A stretch of 64,000 nucleotides of DNA from Lobosporangium transversale (taxonomy: Eukaryota > Mortierellomycota > Mortierellomycetes > Mortierellales > Mortierellaceae). Both the position numbers and the translations under genes were made by a program. Positions 45,323-57,500 of this stretch are shown piece by piece. Numbering within the stretch: position 1 is the stretch's first letter; each line of letters opens with the position of its first letter. The DNA is taken from the NCBI RefSeq assembly GCF_002105155.1, contig NW_019028980.1, positions 1,723,511 to 1,787,510 of the forward strand, written 5' to 3'. The notes beneath the pieces were generated by a model that saw only the letters and a list, made by a program, of their open reading frames with translations, ran no database searches and was not told where the DNA came from.

Positions 45323-46675
45323 ATGGAGATTCCAATGGATGCTTCAAAGAAGTGCAGCGAAGTGTTTGGGTTCGAACCGAAGGAGAAGCAATTGATGGTT
45401 ATCGACTGTAATGCCAAAAGAAAGGACTGTATCCTTATTGCCCCATGCGGATGGGGTAAAACGCTTGTATATTTCCTTCCTCTTGTCCTCTGGCCAAATA
45501 GGATTATCCTTATAATAAGCCCTTTGAAGGCGCTCATGTGGGAACAGTCGAATAAGCTCGCTGAAAAAAACATCGAAAGTATAGCGCTATCCTCCGACAA
45601 CGATATTTTAAACAACAAGGAGCTTTTGATCGAGGAGCTTTCAATTGGTTCTTACAGGGCTGTGTTCGTCACCCCTGAACTTCTGTTTAACAGTAAATGT
45701 TTAAACGTACTTTGGAGGAAGGATGAATGGAAGCAGCGCCTTCTGGCCGTGATTGTAGACGAGGCCCATTGTGTGAGTACTTGGGGCGGCAACTTCAGGG
45801 AAGCATACTCACAAATTTTCAGGCTTCGACTTTTGACCCAGAATACACCCTTCATCGCCATTTTCAGCTACACTTCCAACTGCTGTTCAAACTGAGGTCA
45901 TTAAAGGGGTAGGAGTAGGACTGAGGCAACCTACGGTCATAAATGTTGGAAATGATCGCCCCAACATCAGGTTCGAACTGAAGGAATTGTTACGTACCGA
46001 GGCTTGGGAGTGCACCTCAGGTGCACTTCCATTTTTATTCATAAGGTCAGAATATCATGTGACGGTCATAGAGAGTCCTTGATAAAAGGCTCTCGTTTGA
46101 CAACAATAATAAAAACAACTTTTGATCTCCTTGACTTCTAATATCTGAAAAACATCTCAGGAATACAGGACAAAAGCCAACCGCAGCAGGACTGGCTACC
46201 CAGCTTTCGACTTCCTCTTGGATTTCAAAAAGACTATTGTTTATTTTGATACCAAGGATGAATTGATGAGTGTTTGCAAGTATCTGATGAGAAAAGCCGC
46301 TGAGAGATGTTTTTCATGCTCACTTGTCCGAAAAGGGCAAAATTCACCATATGGAACGATTCGAACAAGGTGATACCTTGATACTTCTATCAACAGAGGC
46401 GGCAGGAATGGGGTGCAATATAAGGGATATTGATCGCGTTGTTCAAGTCGGTATGCCTGAGTCCATAACGTCACTTGTTCGGCGGCTCGGGCGCGTAGCT
46501 CGCGATCCATGTCGGAAGGGGACCGGTATTGTCTTGATAAACTGACAGTATGATTGAAAAACTAGGGGAAAATCTTGGGAAGGTCACGGATACTGTATCG
46601 GTTTTAGAATTAACAGAATGGACACCATTCTTTGATTTTTTCCCGGTTCAAGTCGCAGAAATCTTAGGAAATTGA
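45323..46675 (+). pseudogene. RecQ-like superfamily 2 helicase, decayed
   Basis: The first frame (45323-45895) starts MEIPMDASKKCSEVFGFEPK and carries Walker A (LIAPCGWGKTLVYF), SPLKALMWEQ, FVTPELLFNS and the DEAH box (VIVDEAHCVSTWG). An extra T in the run near 45863 shifts the frame; the expected SATLPTAVQTEV continues in the next frame. A 172-bp LTR interrupts the gene at 45988-46159. Beyond it YRTKANRSRTGYPAFDFLLD resumes, then a second frameshift near 46300 leads to HLSEKGKIHHMERF and the helicase C-terminal motif SLVRRLGRVARD. A TGA at 46543-46545 follows, with residual coding to 46675. RecQ-like genes of this kind are typically repeated near telomeres or in transposons in fungi. Confidence 0.82.
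45988..46159 (+). mobile_element. Solo LTR inserted in the RecQ-like gene
   Basis: The 172-bp insert begins TGTTACGTACCGAGG and ends CATCTCA (TG...CA ends). It is flanked by a perfect 5-base duplication, GGAAT, at 45983-45987 and 46160-46164. Removing it and one GGAAT restores the helicase frame (ELKE then YRTKANR). It has a CATGTGAC box and a TGATAAAAGGC TATA-like stretch, and it contains a short palindrome, GTGCACCTCAGGTGCAC. A Ty3-like origin is inference. Confidence 0.88.
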
Positions 46676-48619
46676 ATGCAGACATTAATGCTCATCAGCC
46701 CATGCCTAAAGAAGTGTACCTAGAGGTACAAGATGGAGACAATCAGTCTGGATTCGTCCATAGTCCGGTTGTAGGTGGGGTGCAAGCGTGGTCACATAAT
46801 TGCGATTGCAAGAAAAAGAAAGAAGAGGAAAAGCCCAAAGCTGGGAATGTCCTACCACTCTTTGGAGGCATATATTCACAACCAGACCCCGAGCCATTTC
46901 GCAACTTTTTCATGGACTTCTCTCAATTGCCGAATTTTCCGACCCGCCGACTTTCGGTATCACCGGATGCACCTATAATCCCGCCATTTATTCCAGCTTC
47001 ACCTGGATGTGCTCCATCCCAACTTCTTCGTCGTCAAGCTTCCATTCCAAGGCTGCGATGGACAACTGTCCGCTATGGATAATAAATTTGGTCAAAAAGA
47101 ATCCCAAACATTGAAATGATATGGATCCACTTAACATTTAGCTTAGAGACACCTTAATTCATTTTGAAAGAGGACGATTGATATAAATGTTTGATTTTTT
47201 TTTTTATATATATATATGCAAATGTATCACTGTTACTGCGGCATTGGTAATAACGTGTAATTATCATTTATTCAGTATTGGGGGCAAGTTTTGAAAAATT
47301 CAACCCTGTCTGTTGTCCATGCCTCCTAGATGATGCGGCTACGATTTTGTAGGGCGTACTTTTTCCTGGAGGCAGAAATGTTAAGTTAAAGTCGCTAAAA
47401 TAATATAGCAGGCAGGTTTTGTATGCCCCATAACCATAAATATGCCAATGTCAGCCTGCTTGATCTCCAATTAGAGTCAGTATCTGGTGAATATTGCTGC
47501 TTCTACACTGAGATCACCCATCAGCTTATTTTTCTTAAGAACCATCTCTGTAGAGCCTGATAGTAAATAAAACTATCATTTACATCATTATCGCGTATGG
47601 CTCAAGCTGGTCATGGGTTCATTTTTGGAGGAAGCTGGCTGCTTGTTCGTGGCCATCAAACGGAACACAAATGGTTGATGACAAACGCAATCTTTGAAAG
47701 GTTGCAGCGATGTAAAAGCGCAATTCCTGGACGAAACACTGGCCTATAGAGATGAATATAGCTTGTATTTCAGGAATTTGGTAAATATAGGCAATGCAAA
47801 GGTGAAAACATATAATCTGACTTACATGAGAAACGTGACACCAGCACTTGAACAACAGACGAGCAACTAAACCATGCAGCAGGCACTTCAAAGGAAAGTA
47901 TCAAGCAATTGTCAATCTCATCGGCAAGCCGCTAACTAAAAAACAAGACGTCTGCATCACTGCCCTCATGAAGAGAAAAGACATTCTGCAGGGCTTGTTC
48001 CTTGTCTGGCTTTGAGATGGCTTGTAATCTACACAGAGCCTCGCTGAAGAGACAATGCATTCCACAGCTGTTTCCTCGGTCTCATGAGAATATTGCAGCC
48101 AAGCCTATACTGGATGACTAGATTCAAAGCTTTAATATAAAACGTAATCAATTCGCCCATACCGGGACACAAGTAAATACAAACGTCATCAGCCATGTTT
48201 AGCATTTCTAATTACATTGATATCATTAAGATCGTCTGACAAATACAACAAGCACTAGAGAGGCATCAATCAGGTTTTTTTTTCGTTGGTATGGGTAGAG
48301 AGAGGATTGTGATGATTGTGATTGGATGAGAACTGTTTATATTGTGTTATATACGTCATCGAAACGACTGACCGTGTATGCTACTGTATAATGGATAGCG
48401 AAGACGACAAAGGAAGTCTTACGCTCATTATCCGTACCAGCGACCCTTTCCTGCCCCGCCCACGGCCACCCAAGGAGCATACGATTCTTAGCGGTCGAAA
48501 AAGAAAGATGTAGTACCAGATCAGCCAGCAGAGAGAATTTAAAAAAAAAAAAAAAAAAAAAAAAGTTTATTTTTAGTTTAAGGGTAGTTCTGTAGCTCGA
48601 GATTTATTAAAGAGAAAGA
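46676..48619. other. Inner spacer of the large element
   Basis: A frame at 46672-47082 (136 residues, GNVLPLFGGIYSQPDPEP) may be a remnant of the helicase tail, but I do not recognise it. The rest shows no convincing coding region; short frames at 47619-47891 (minus) and 48322-48513 have no known features. An A run of about 24 lies at 48541-48564. Confidence 0.4.
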
Positions 48620-50167
48620 TTACACAGGAAAGGGTCGCTGGACTATGAAGGATAACGTCCTATTTATTGACTCGTGGACTCGTGTTCTGAAGGCGACCAT
48701 AAGCCTAATCACTTTTCCAAGTTCCTTCATATTCTGGGGGTTCTTCGGGATTGTTCCATGGCCTACCTGATACACCAAAACAATTTTGCCCTCGAAACGT
48801 GCTTCCAGGAAAGTAACTTCATCCAAACCAAAGAATACGCCGAACGAGCGAAAGTTCAAATGATTACCCTTGAAAAACTTTCGCATACGCACAAGTGCCT
48901 GTCCCATTGTAATCTCAAGTTTGCGAATATCTGAATCTTTGGAGCTCTGGTGGTTGTTCTTCTTCACTTCAACGGTCATCATGGCTATAATCAGACCATT
49001 CCGAAGACCCATCTTTATATTGAGGATATAGTCATGCGTCATATCTCTTTCCTTCCTCTCCTGCACTCGCTCCTCCCCCCTCTCCTCCTCTCCCTGCGAC
49101 GAACCAGTCTCTTGCTTCGCACTGCCTTTGGGGTGAGGCTTTGCCTCAGTAAAAACCAGCCTAGCACCCTCGATATCCCGAAAGCAAGCCAGCAAAGGAG
49201 TGGAAATAAGGGAAGTAACCCAGCCCTCCAAATTTCCCAGAGGCCTTTCGAGTTCGTTATTTTCCCAAAGCCAATTCCTGATTCAGACATTACGGACAAA
49301 TTAATAAACTAGTCGCATTTATGAAGGATTTTGTTGACCAACAGCTTAGGACATTCATTCACTTACAGATGACAGTATACGCTTCAGACGTATCTAGCCG
49401 TCCTTTGTTCAGGTGTGGCTGGTTTAATACACCGCATCTTTGGAGACATTTCCATGTCGATCATGAACACGGCCTCGACGCTCGTGCAACAATCAAAGTT
49501 ATTTGTCCATCGAGCTGCTTTAGAATATTGGTCATCCTCAATAAGCCTGACACCTTGAACCACTTTTTTAAGGTTGGCTTTGTGTTCGCTTGTTAGAGAC
49601 CTGTTGTACTCGAACCTATATGCATTAAATTGCTTATATTGCACACCGTCAAATACTAGCATTTCTGCAAAGTCCTGCCAGCTGTTATCGGACTCTTGGT
49701 CATCTATCCTCACTCTCTTATTTTGACCATCGTCCTTATTTTAACCAGGGATATATAAAGCAGGGTCAGTAAGAAAGTGATGTATTCAGTTACTACCATG
49801 AATAATGACTTAACAGGAGATCTTAGCCCGCATAGAAAAGCTGTCAGCGCTTTACCTGGTTACTGTTAGAGGGCTCCGCCGCTCTGGTACCATTGAAATA
49901 TTCACGGCATTCTTCGGTATCATTGATTTGCTCAAGCAGCTTTCTACACGCCGTAGTCACTGCTTGGGGAGTCAATCTATCGTGGATGATCTTCTTAATG
50001 CCATCCTCCCAGAGTGCCACCGCCGTATCAAGGTCCGAGGATACGCTGCGAGTTTTGCAGAAGTCCAACAAAGCCCAATTTCTGAGTATATTGGTTCTAA
50101 AGAATGAATCAACCTCCAGATGCGCAGGCGCGCTCCAAAGCAAAGCGTAACGAGAGCTAGTGTCCAT
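48620..50167 (-). CDS. Protein of unknown function inside the large element, three exons
   Basis: Proposed exons: 50167-49856, 49734-49433 and 49277-48620, giving 423 residues with matching phases. It starts MDTSSRYALLWSAPAHLEVD. The C-terminal half contains RDIEGARLVFTEAKPH, a Lys/Glu-rich linker, VEVKKNNHQSSKDSDIRKLE and LDEVTFLEARFEGKIVLVYQ. The EAK and EVK motifs, each after a hydrophobic strand, recall PD-(D/E)XK nuclease-like folds, but the match is weak and I make no functional claim. The second donor (ATGCG|GTGTAT) was chosen because it alone keeps the frame open. It reads in the same direction as the DUF6589-like gene and has no disabling change in the chosen model, unlike its two neighbours in the element. 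Confidence 0.6.
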
Positions 50168-51810
50168 GTTGTGAAGATGCGGAGAGGAAATTGGATATGC
50201 TGAGAAATTCTAGAATGTGTTATAAAGTGTGAAGAGAGTTTTCAGATTAGAGGATCAAAATGTGTTGGGAACGTTGACATTCTTGCTTGAAACGAGTTGC
50301 TTTTATACTTGTCTTCGTTCCAAGCAAGCTTATAAGGAAGAAATTTCTGAAAATGCTCTCAGCTATCATTGAAAGTATAAATATACTACGATGGTGAATT
50401 GCTTCGGTGGCGTCTCACTACGTGACGAACTTGCAACAAGACCTGCAACAAGCGAACGAATTGGCTGCCAATACACTCGAGAGTACTCAAAAAATATAAG
50501 AGATCGCGACCAAATGAAATGGATTATGCTTGATGTGGGCTCGCCAGAACATTTTGCTGTGCCTCTTTCTGCACCAAGTTGTAGCAAGAAGAGGCAAACC
50601 AAAATAAAAAACATCCCAATGAGGCCACATCAAGCATAAACTATACATTCAAGGCACTACTTGGAGAGGGAAGTTTTAGAGGCGGGTTGACAGATAATTA
50701 CATTCCCTAAGAGCCCTTGACTTTTTAAATATTTGGTCAATGATTCAGCTAAATCAATTCAACCATCGTTTTTGACCAAACAAGCCAGAGTATACATTTC
50801 TACATGTAATTATTGAATTGTTTTGGTCGGCTCAGACTTTTGAAACTTAAATGAGTTGGTGGCCAAAACTAGCCACACATTTAATACTCAAATCCCATTC
50901 AATGTGGCGCGCTTTTTTCTGGGGGCAATTCAATCAAATTATTTTTATAATATGTACATAGGACAACATGTATTTCTATGTTATGTAAAGTTTTGCGCCC
51001 CTACAAAGAGCTCCTAGTTTCATTAAAAACTTTATCAAAGGAATCCTCATGGCAAAGTTGGAGAATCCGCGAGTTTGAATTCAGTTGCATCCAAGCTGAC
51101 AACTGCTGGTCCCGATGATTCTTGAAAGAACCTAGTCACGGGATTGGAAATGATGACTGTACCTCGAATAATGTATTACCCAATCCATGTGGCACTGGCT
51201 GCCTGTATGTGGATCCTGCCGTTCATATACGGGCTTTTCTTTCGTTGACCATGTATCCAGTAACAGAGAGCTTTCTCTAAAGTCGGGCTATTGCGATCAA
51301 CGATATAATGTGAATCTCGGAATATCTTGAATGCAATACGCATTTTATTTTCATTATTAAAATAAAACCCTGTCGAGTGCCATATTGCCTTGGAAGGTTT
51401 GGCTGTAAAGCAACACTTCCTTTGCTCAGGATAATGAAAGATATCTAATCTAACTTAATATTCTTTCCCAGAGGGCGGGAGGCCTACATAGCATCGAATT
51501 CTCTCCTTAGTAAGATGATCCTCCGACAGAAATCAAACTTTCAGTATGGCCTTGAGCGATATTCTACGTTTTATTAATGGACCAAAGGCTTTTACTAGAA
51601 AAGCGGAAGCTTTTTCGGTATTTTGTTTATAAGATATTTATTTAAAAGTAAGAAACAAAGAGAGAAGGATGAGAAGGAAGTGAAAGGTGAAAAGGGAGAA
51701 AGGAGAAAGTACTGCAGTAAAATTGACTTTGAAGTAAAGAAAGGTGCTAGTAATCGGAGGAGCCAGGACAAAAAAAGGAAAACAAAGATAATTTTTGTCT
51801 TCGCAACTGC
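50168..51810. other. Spacer inside the large element
   Basis: A plus-strand frame at 50391-50639 (82 residues, MVNCFGGVSLRDELATRP) has no recognised relatives. The remaining 1.1 kb shows no coding signal. Bases 51623-51800 are A/G rich and precede the 3' end of the DUF6589-like gene. Confidence 0.4.
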
Positions 51811-54210
51811 CTATAGACTCTCATCCTCTACGTTCTCGTCATCTGCACCCTCGTCATTGAGACGGTTGGCACCTCCTGAGATCAATTTTAACATTCCTTC
51901 TATAAAGAGGTTTCTGACAGGTTGTATACCTGAAATGATGCCTTGAGGTGACTGGTGCTCGAGAATGCCTAAACGCCGTATTTCATTTATGACAAGAACT
52001 ATATCGCTTTCCTTGGATACCTCAGAATGAAAATAGCTGTCGAAGGATAGGTCAAATTCAGAATCGATCCTCGTGTCGACCTCCGCGAACAAATGCGCAT
52101 TCATTGAAATTGATTTCGCAAGGTAATTCCAGCTCATATTACTACCTGTAGCTGCATGAACAGATTTGATTAGACGGTTTGTATGTTCCTGAAACATGTC
52201 TGTTGGAATCCATCCATCATTTCTACCAGAGGTGTTAACTAACCACGAACGCATAACGGCTCTTTTGACCTTAGGTGCCCAAAGCCGTCGAATCCCATAT
52301 GTCAGTTTCAAGAGCTCTTTTCCATAGTTCTTTGTACCTTTCGCTTGAAACATGATAGTAATCGAACTCAGCACTCGCTCGATACGTCCAATGTCTCCTT
52401 CCTTAATAGCCGCACATAACTCAAGGTAAAATACCATATCCCTAATGAATTGGAACACATTTCTTGCCCCAACCCAAAGATTTTCTGAACTCCTTGGATC
52501 TGTCAGAGTTTGTTCACAAACATAATCTAATCCAGATCGAACAAGGTGGTCCATTTCATGCACACACCTTTCCTTGAATTGACGTTGGCTACCTCCACCT
52601 CCTTCAGTCTCAGCCTCAGGCACGCTCTCTGCTGTAAAGGGCCGCCTACCATCAGACAGATCTTCGGCATTCAAATGCCGCATCCAAAGCGTTCTGACCA
52701 TTGCATCAAAAACAATCCGAAGGAACTCATCCAGGGTGCGATAATCTTGTGATTGAAACGCCAAGCGTCTTCGATCTAAACAAGCCACAAAATGCGCCAA
52801 CGAACCTTCGGTAGACTGAGATCCATAATGTGCCTTAAATATGGTGGATGCAAGATTCATCTGAAGATGGAATAGTTGCATCGCTGGAAGTGCCCACTCC
52901 AAACGATCGAACCTGGTGATATCCGTCATGCGCCACTCTTGAGCGGAGTTTATACGAGAGATAGTACGCTGGTCGCCTCCGACGATGACCAACTTACCCT
53001 CAAACCAGCTCCTTTCCAGTTTAAGCATCTTCACACAAACCGTCTCTACAATCTCGATGTTCCCCGCGGTCGAGGATTGATCTATGTTCATCGTTGGTAA
53101 TGGAAACGTTACTGATGGCCTTACTTCGAGGACGTCGATTTTGTTCATATGAACTGCTTGCTGGCGAAACTTGTCCGAATAGCGCTGCAAGACCTCAGAG
53201 ATATGAAAATGATGCATGGCTTTCAGATGATTGTTATCCGGTATCAGCTCATGCAGTTTAAGGGGAGTGTTATCATATATCGTCGAGGAAAGCTCATCAA
53301 GCTGCTCATCTATGATGATTGTCGCTGTCATACCGCTCTCGAATGTGTCTTGATTGTCCTTTCGTTGATCCTCTTTCCGGTTTGCGATATTGATATTGTC
53401 GTATACCAACATCCATGGATTATTGAGAACTTGTTCACGAACGGTCTCCAAGGCAACTTTGGTCAAATACTTGAGCATGTTTGACGTTGTATCATAAGAG
53501 ACGCACACGCAAGCGGATGAGAGCATCCTGATAGTCCTCTTACTGCACCCATTTCCACGGAAGAAAAGCCCTAAAAATGTCTGCAATAAATTTGCCTGCT
53601 GATTCTTATGGAACATCAGCATACTTGCGATAAATGGTACTAGATCCCTCGCTGCCGCGACGAGCGCCCATTGCTGCTGGAAAAACCTGCCAACGTCGAC
53701 GTCAAAATCGGTGCATGCTCTTTCAAAACCTCGGTCATGCGACCAAATAAGAAACATTTGAAAAAATCAGGAGTAAGTCCTTCCTCCGGACAATGAAAAC
53801 ATTTCTTTGTAGACATTTGTTGCATTTCCTTCGCGACGTGTTCAGTAACAATCTCCATTGCCGACCAGACAAAAGATCCATCCCTTGAGACAGTCCTGTT
53901 AGATTTCCAAAGGCCCATCACCCTCGCTGGACCACCTTTGCTTTCGAATAAGCCAACCCTGTGCTTGACGAAGGGATCGTTTGAGTTGAACGCTAACTCA
54001 AGGAAAGTCGACAGTGACATCTTTTCATTATTTAGTATCTGGAAGATCTCGCGAACAGCTTTCCCGCGCTTTTTATCGTTTGAAGAGTTTTCGTTGATAA
54101 AGTCATGAAAAACATGTTTGATGGTCTATTTTCTAACATAGAAAGAGATCGGTTTAGTTACCTCTTGTTTAAAGCCTGAAACCTTATCAACGATTGACGA
54201 AGTACATCCG
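51811..54210 (-). pseudogene. DUF6589-like protein, candidate transposase, one frameshift
   Basis: The main frame (53757-51811) gives up to 648 residues. The N-terminal part lies in another frame: 54020-53640, open back to about 54126, probably after an intron with donor GTAACT and acceptor AAATAG from an exon at about 54210. The two frames must join near 53650-53740, where GLTPDFFKCFLFGRMTEVLK hands over to RDLVPFIASMLMFHKNQQAN; no fitting intron is visible. The core resembles, from memory, fungal DUF6589 proteins: NPWMLVYDNINIANR, LVIVGGDQRTISRI and RLEWALPAMQLFHLQMNLAS. The Asp residues in YDNIN and GGDQ could belong to a DDE/RNase H-like site. The protein ends DDENVEDESL. Transposase activity is inference. 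Confidence 0.7.
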
Positions 54211-54221
54211 GTTTAACATTT

Positions 54222-54458
54222 ACCTGAGATTGAGACTTGAGATAAATATCAAGTGAGGATTTGGAAGAAGTGAAGAGCTTTTGCTGAGGAAATTAGGGGA
54301 TAGGGAAGTAAGTGAAGGTAAGATGTGGGTTTGACATACCATGCCCATGGGTATTTATTCATTTTTCGTCCAGGGGCTTCCAAGGGATGCTTAATGAACG
54401 CTGAAATGGCAGAAGGTGGGATTATATGAGATTTCGATTCTGATCATTGATGATAGGC
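54222..54458 (-). repeat. Right terminal inverted repeat (core)
   Basis: Reverse complement of 44816-45052. Its inner edge touches the 5' end of the DUF6589-like gene. Its outer T-rich continuation runs to about 54588 and is read through by the frame that leads into the NACHT gene. Confidence 0.92.
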
Positions 54459-54588
54459 TGTCGTTATTGTTGCCCTTTTTTTTTTTTTGTTATGTTTCTT
54501 TTCTTATACTTTTTATATTTTCTTTTTTCTTGTTTCCTTCTTTATTATTATTTTTCTTTTTTTTTTTTTTTATTATTTTCTTTGTCAC

Positions 54589-57500
54589 ACCGCCGCCGCC
54601 CGCATTTCCATCATTACTCGATCGTATACAGGGTAAGCCTGATATCGAGAAGAGCCTGCGCCTACTCAAGCGTCAGCGGATGGAGACTAGAGAGGACCGG
54701 GGCTTTTATATCCAGCAGTATGCCAAAGCAAGTCCTCAAGCAAGTGATGGCAATCTGTTTTTGCTGATGGACAAGGTGAAAAAATTCCTGGACAGCGACC
54801 AGAAAGTGCTACTTGTGCAAGGTGATTCAGGGGCAGGCAAGTCGACATTCAACCACGCTCTTGAATCCACTCTGTGGGAAGTGTATCAAAAGAAACATGG
54901 TCGGATCCCATTGCTCATCAATCTACCATTAATCGATAATCCTGCAAAGGACATGATCGTAAAGCAGCTGCAAACATACGGCTTCACAGGGGCACAGATT
55001 AAGGAGCTGAAGAAGACACGGTCATTCCTCTTGCTTTGTGATGGATACGATGAGACCATGCAGACCAACAACCTGTATGTCGCCAACCGTCTTAACCAAC
55101 CTGGCGAATGGATGTGTTAGATGGTGATCAATTGTCGTAGTGAGTACCTTGGAGTAGACTATCGGGATCGCTTCCAGCCTATGGACCGTAACCACCAAGC
55201 AGATTCTGGATTATTCCAGGAAGCTATGATTGCACCATTTTCTGAGGCTCAGATCGATGAGTACACTGAACAATATGTCAGTGTCATGGACCTAATGTGG
55301 AGCGTGGATGACTATCAGCGAGCGTTTGCGGTAGTCCCTAGTCTGCGCGATCTTGTGAAGAATCCATTCATACTCTCACTCTCGTTGGAAGTGTTGCCGC
55401 GGATGGTAGATCCGCATCAAGATAGCACTAAAACTCTGATCAAGCGCATCACACTGTATGACAAATTTGTTGAGCTGTGGCTCGAGCGAGGCAAGAAGCG
55501 ACTAAGCGAGATAGTAGTATCAGAGGATAAGAGGATGTTCCGGACATTGTGTGATGAAGGGTTTGCACTGAATGGGATCAGATATTTGGCAGATCTGGCT
55601 GTGGCAATCTACAAACACCAAGATGGCAATCCGGTGGTGGAATACACCCCATCCAAGGACAAGGGTACATGGAAAGAGGAGCACTTTAGCAGGGAGAGCA
55701 GGAAGAACCTCCTCCGAGAAGCATCACCTCTGAACCGCACAGGTAGCCAATATCGGTTTGTCCATCGGTCTATACTGGAGTACTGTGTAGTGCGAGCGAT
55801 GTTCGAGCCACAGAAAGAGATGAGGGTGATTGCAAGTGATAGAGAAGCGCCAGCGGCACCAAGTTGTCGTAGAGGGAGTACCAGCTCCGTATACAGTTTT
55901 GAGGCGGAAGGGGGCAATATGGTTGAGCAAGATAATGATTCAATGGATCCTGATGAAGCCTCACCATTAGTGTGGAGAAGCTTTGTAAACGAGCCATCTA
56001 TTCTCCAGTTCCTTGTAGACCGTATCCAACTGGAAGCAAAGTTCAAAAAGCAATTGTATGAGTATGTAGAACTCTCAAAGAGCGATAGCAAGTGGCGAAC
56101 AGCAGCAGCCAATGCAATGACAATCTTGGTTCGAGCAAGAGAATCCTTCATCGGAGCAGACTTACGAGGCATCCAGATCCCAGGAACCGACCTTAGCCAT
56201 GGGCTTATAGATTGAGGAGCCCCACGAGCCTTTTCAGCGCCGTAGTATACTCGCCAAGTGGTGGTCATCTCGCCACAACTAGCGTGGATGGGTCAGTGCA
56301 TGTGTGGGAAGCCAGATCTGGCATGGGAACAGATTGCAAGTGGAGGTAAAGACAAGACAGTACAGCTATGGGATGCTGCATCAGGAGAATTAATACAGGA
56401 GCTTCAGGACTGTGAGTCCGAAGTTGAACGAATCATATATTCGCCTGACAGTCAGGAATTCATCATTTATGACGACAATTCCCACTTGCTGAGCGTGTGG
56501 GATGCTTGGTCTGAGCAGAGGGTTTGGCTCTTGGAGCATAAGAAGCCTGTCAGGGGTGTCCAATACTCTCCTTGTGGGAAATTCGCCACTTCACTTACCA
56601 CGTTCAGGGCATATCAGTGGAACATGCAGACAAGAGAGGTCATCCATACTATTATAGGCAATTCTGGTTTTGGCTATGAAATAAGATATTCACCAAATGG
56701 GGAACAGATAGCCATTTGTTGTTACGGCAGAAGAGTGCAACTTTGGGATACCCAATCCGGACAACTGATCAACCCATTACATGGCCACACTAATTTTGTA
56801 TTCCGTATAGCATATTCACCCAATGGCCACCAGATTGCGTCGTTTAGCCGAGATGGAACGATACGTCTGTGGGACACACAATCACAACAGTCTAGCCATG
56901 GCTCATATGGGTATACAGAACCAGTCTTCCGAGCAAAGTTTTTAGGGGATGGACAACATATCGCATCATTCAGTTTGGATTATACAGTTCGTGTGTTGGA
57001 CAGTCGAACAGGGAAATGTATCCATACTTTACAACAGTCTACATGGGACATCAGGTATTCATCTGATGGTCAGCTTGCCTATCGTGGCAAAGGGAATGAC
57101 CCATACATTTACCTTTTGGATACTCAATCAGGCAAGGTTGCTCATGCTGTGAAACCACCAAATTCGGGTGATAGCATCAGCGGCTTTGTTATTTCATCCA
57201 TTGACCATCAAATTGCCTGTTGCTACTCTAATGGAGATGTGAGTATGTGGAACACGCAAACGGGACAACTCATACGCACTCTACAAGGAAATGGCAGTAG
57301 AATGAAGCAAATGTTATTCTCGCCTAATGGCCGCCAAATTGCTTTATATGATGAAGACAAGAGGATCAGAGTCTGGGCGACACATTCAGGAGATCCACTG
57401 TATGAGTTAGAGGATCTGGACTTGACTGCCTTGTTTGGCGAGAAATATTGCGTTTACTCACATGATAGCCAGAAGATAGCATTCATCCAGGACAAAAAGG

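Larger units (their letters stand above)
44669..54588. mobile_element. Candidate 9.9-kb DNA transposon with long terminal inverted repeats
   Basis: The two ends are inverted copies: a 237-bp core (44816-45052 and 54222-54458) with one or two differences, plus AT-rich outer parts (A-rich on the left, T-rich on the right). These end near GACACAACAAAAT and ATTTTCTTTGTCAC. Inside are a RecQ-like helicase (plus, starting 270 bp inside the left repeat), a 423-residue gene of unknown function (minus) and a DUF6589-like candidate transposase (minus, starting at the inner edge of the right repeat). No target duplication is evident at the outer edges; the homopolymers make exact ends hard to fix. Calling it one unit is inference from repeat symmetry and gene orientation. 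Confidence 0.7.

Noticed and set aside
2525-55120. Alternative genetic code in which TAA and TAG encode Gln
   Set aside because: Two likely Gln positions read TAA (2525) and TAG (55118), but intact genes here end with TAA or TAG at the expected places (MBF1, OPI1, both paraoxonases, INTS13, ceramidase). The in-frame stops occur only in genes with other breaks.
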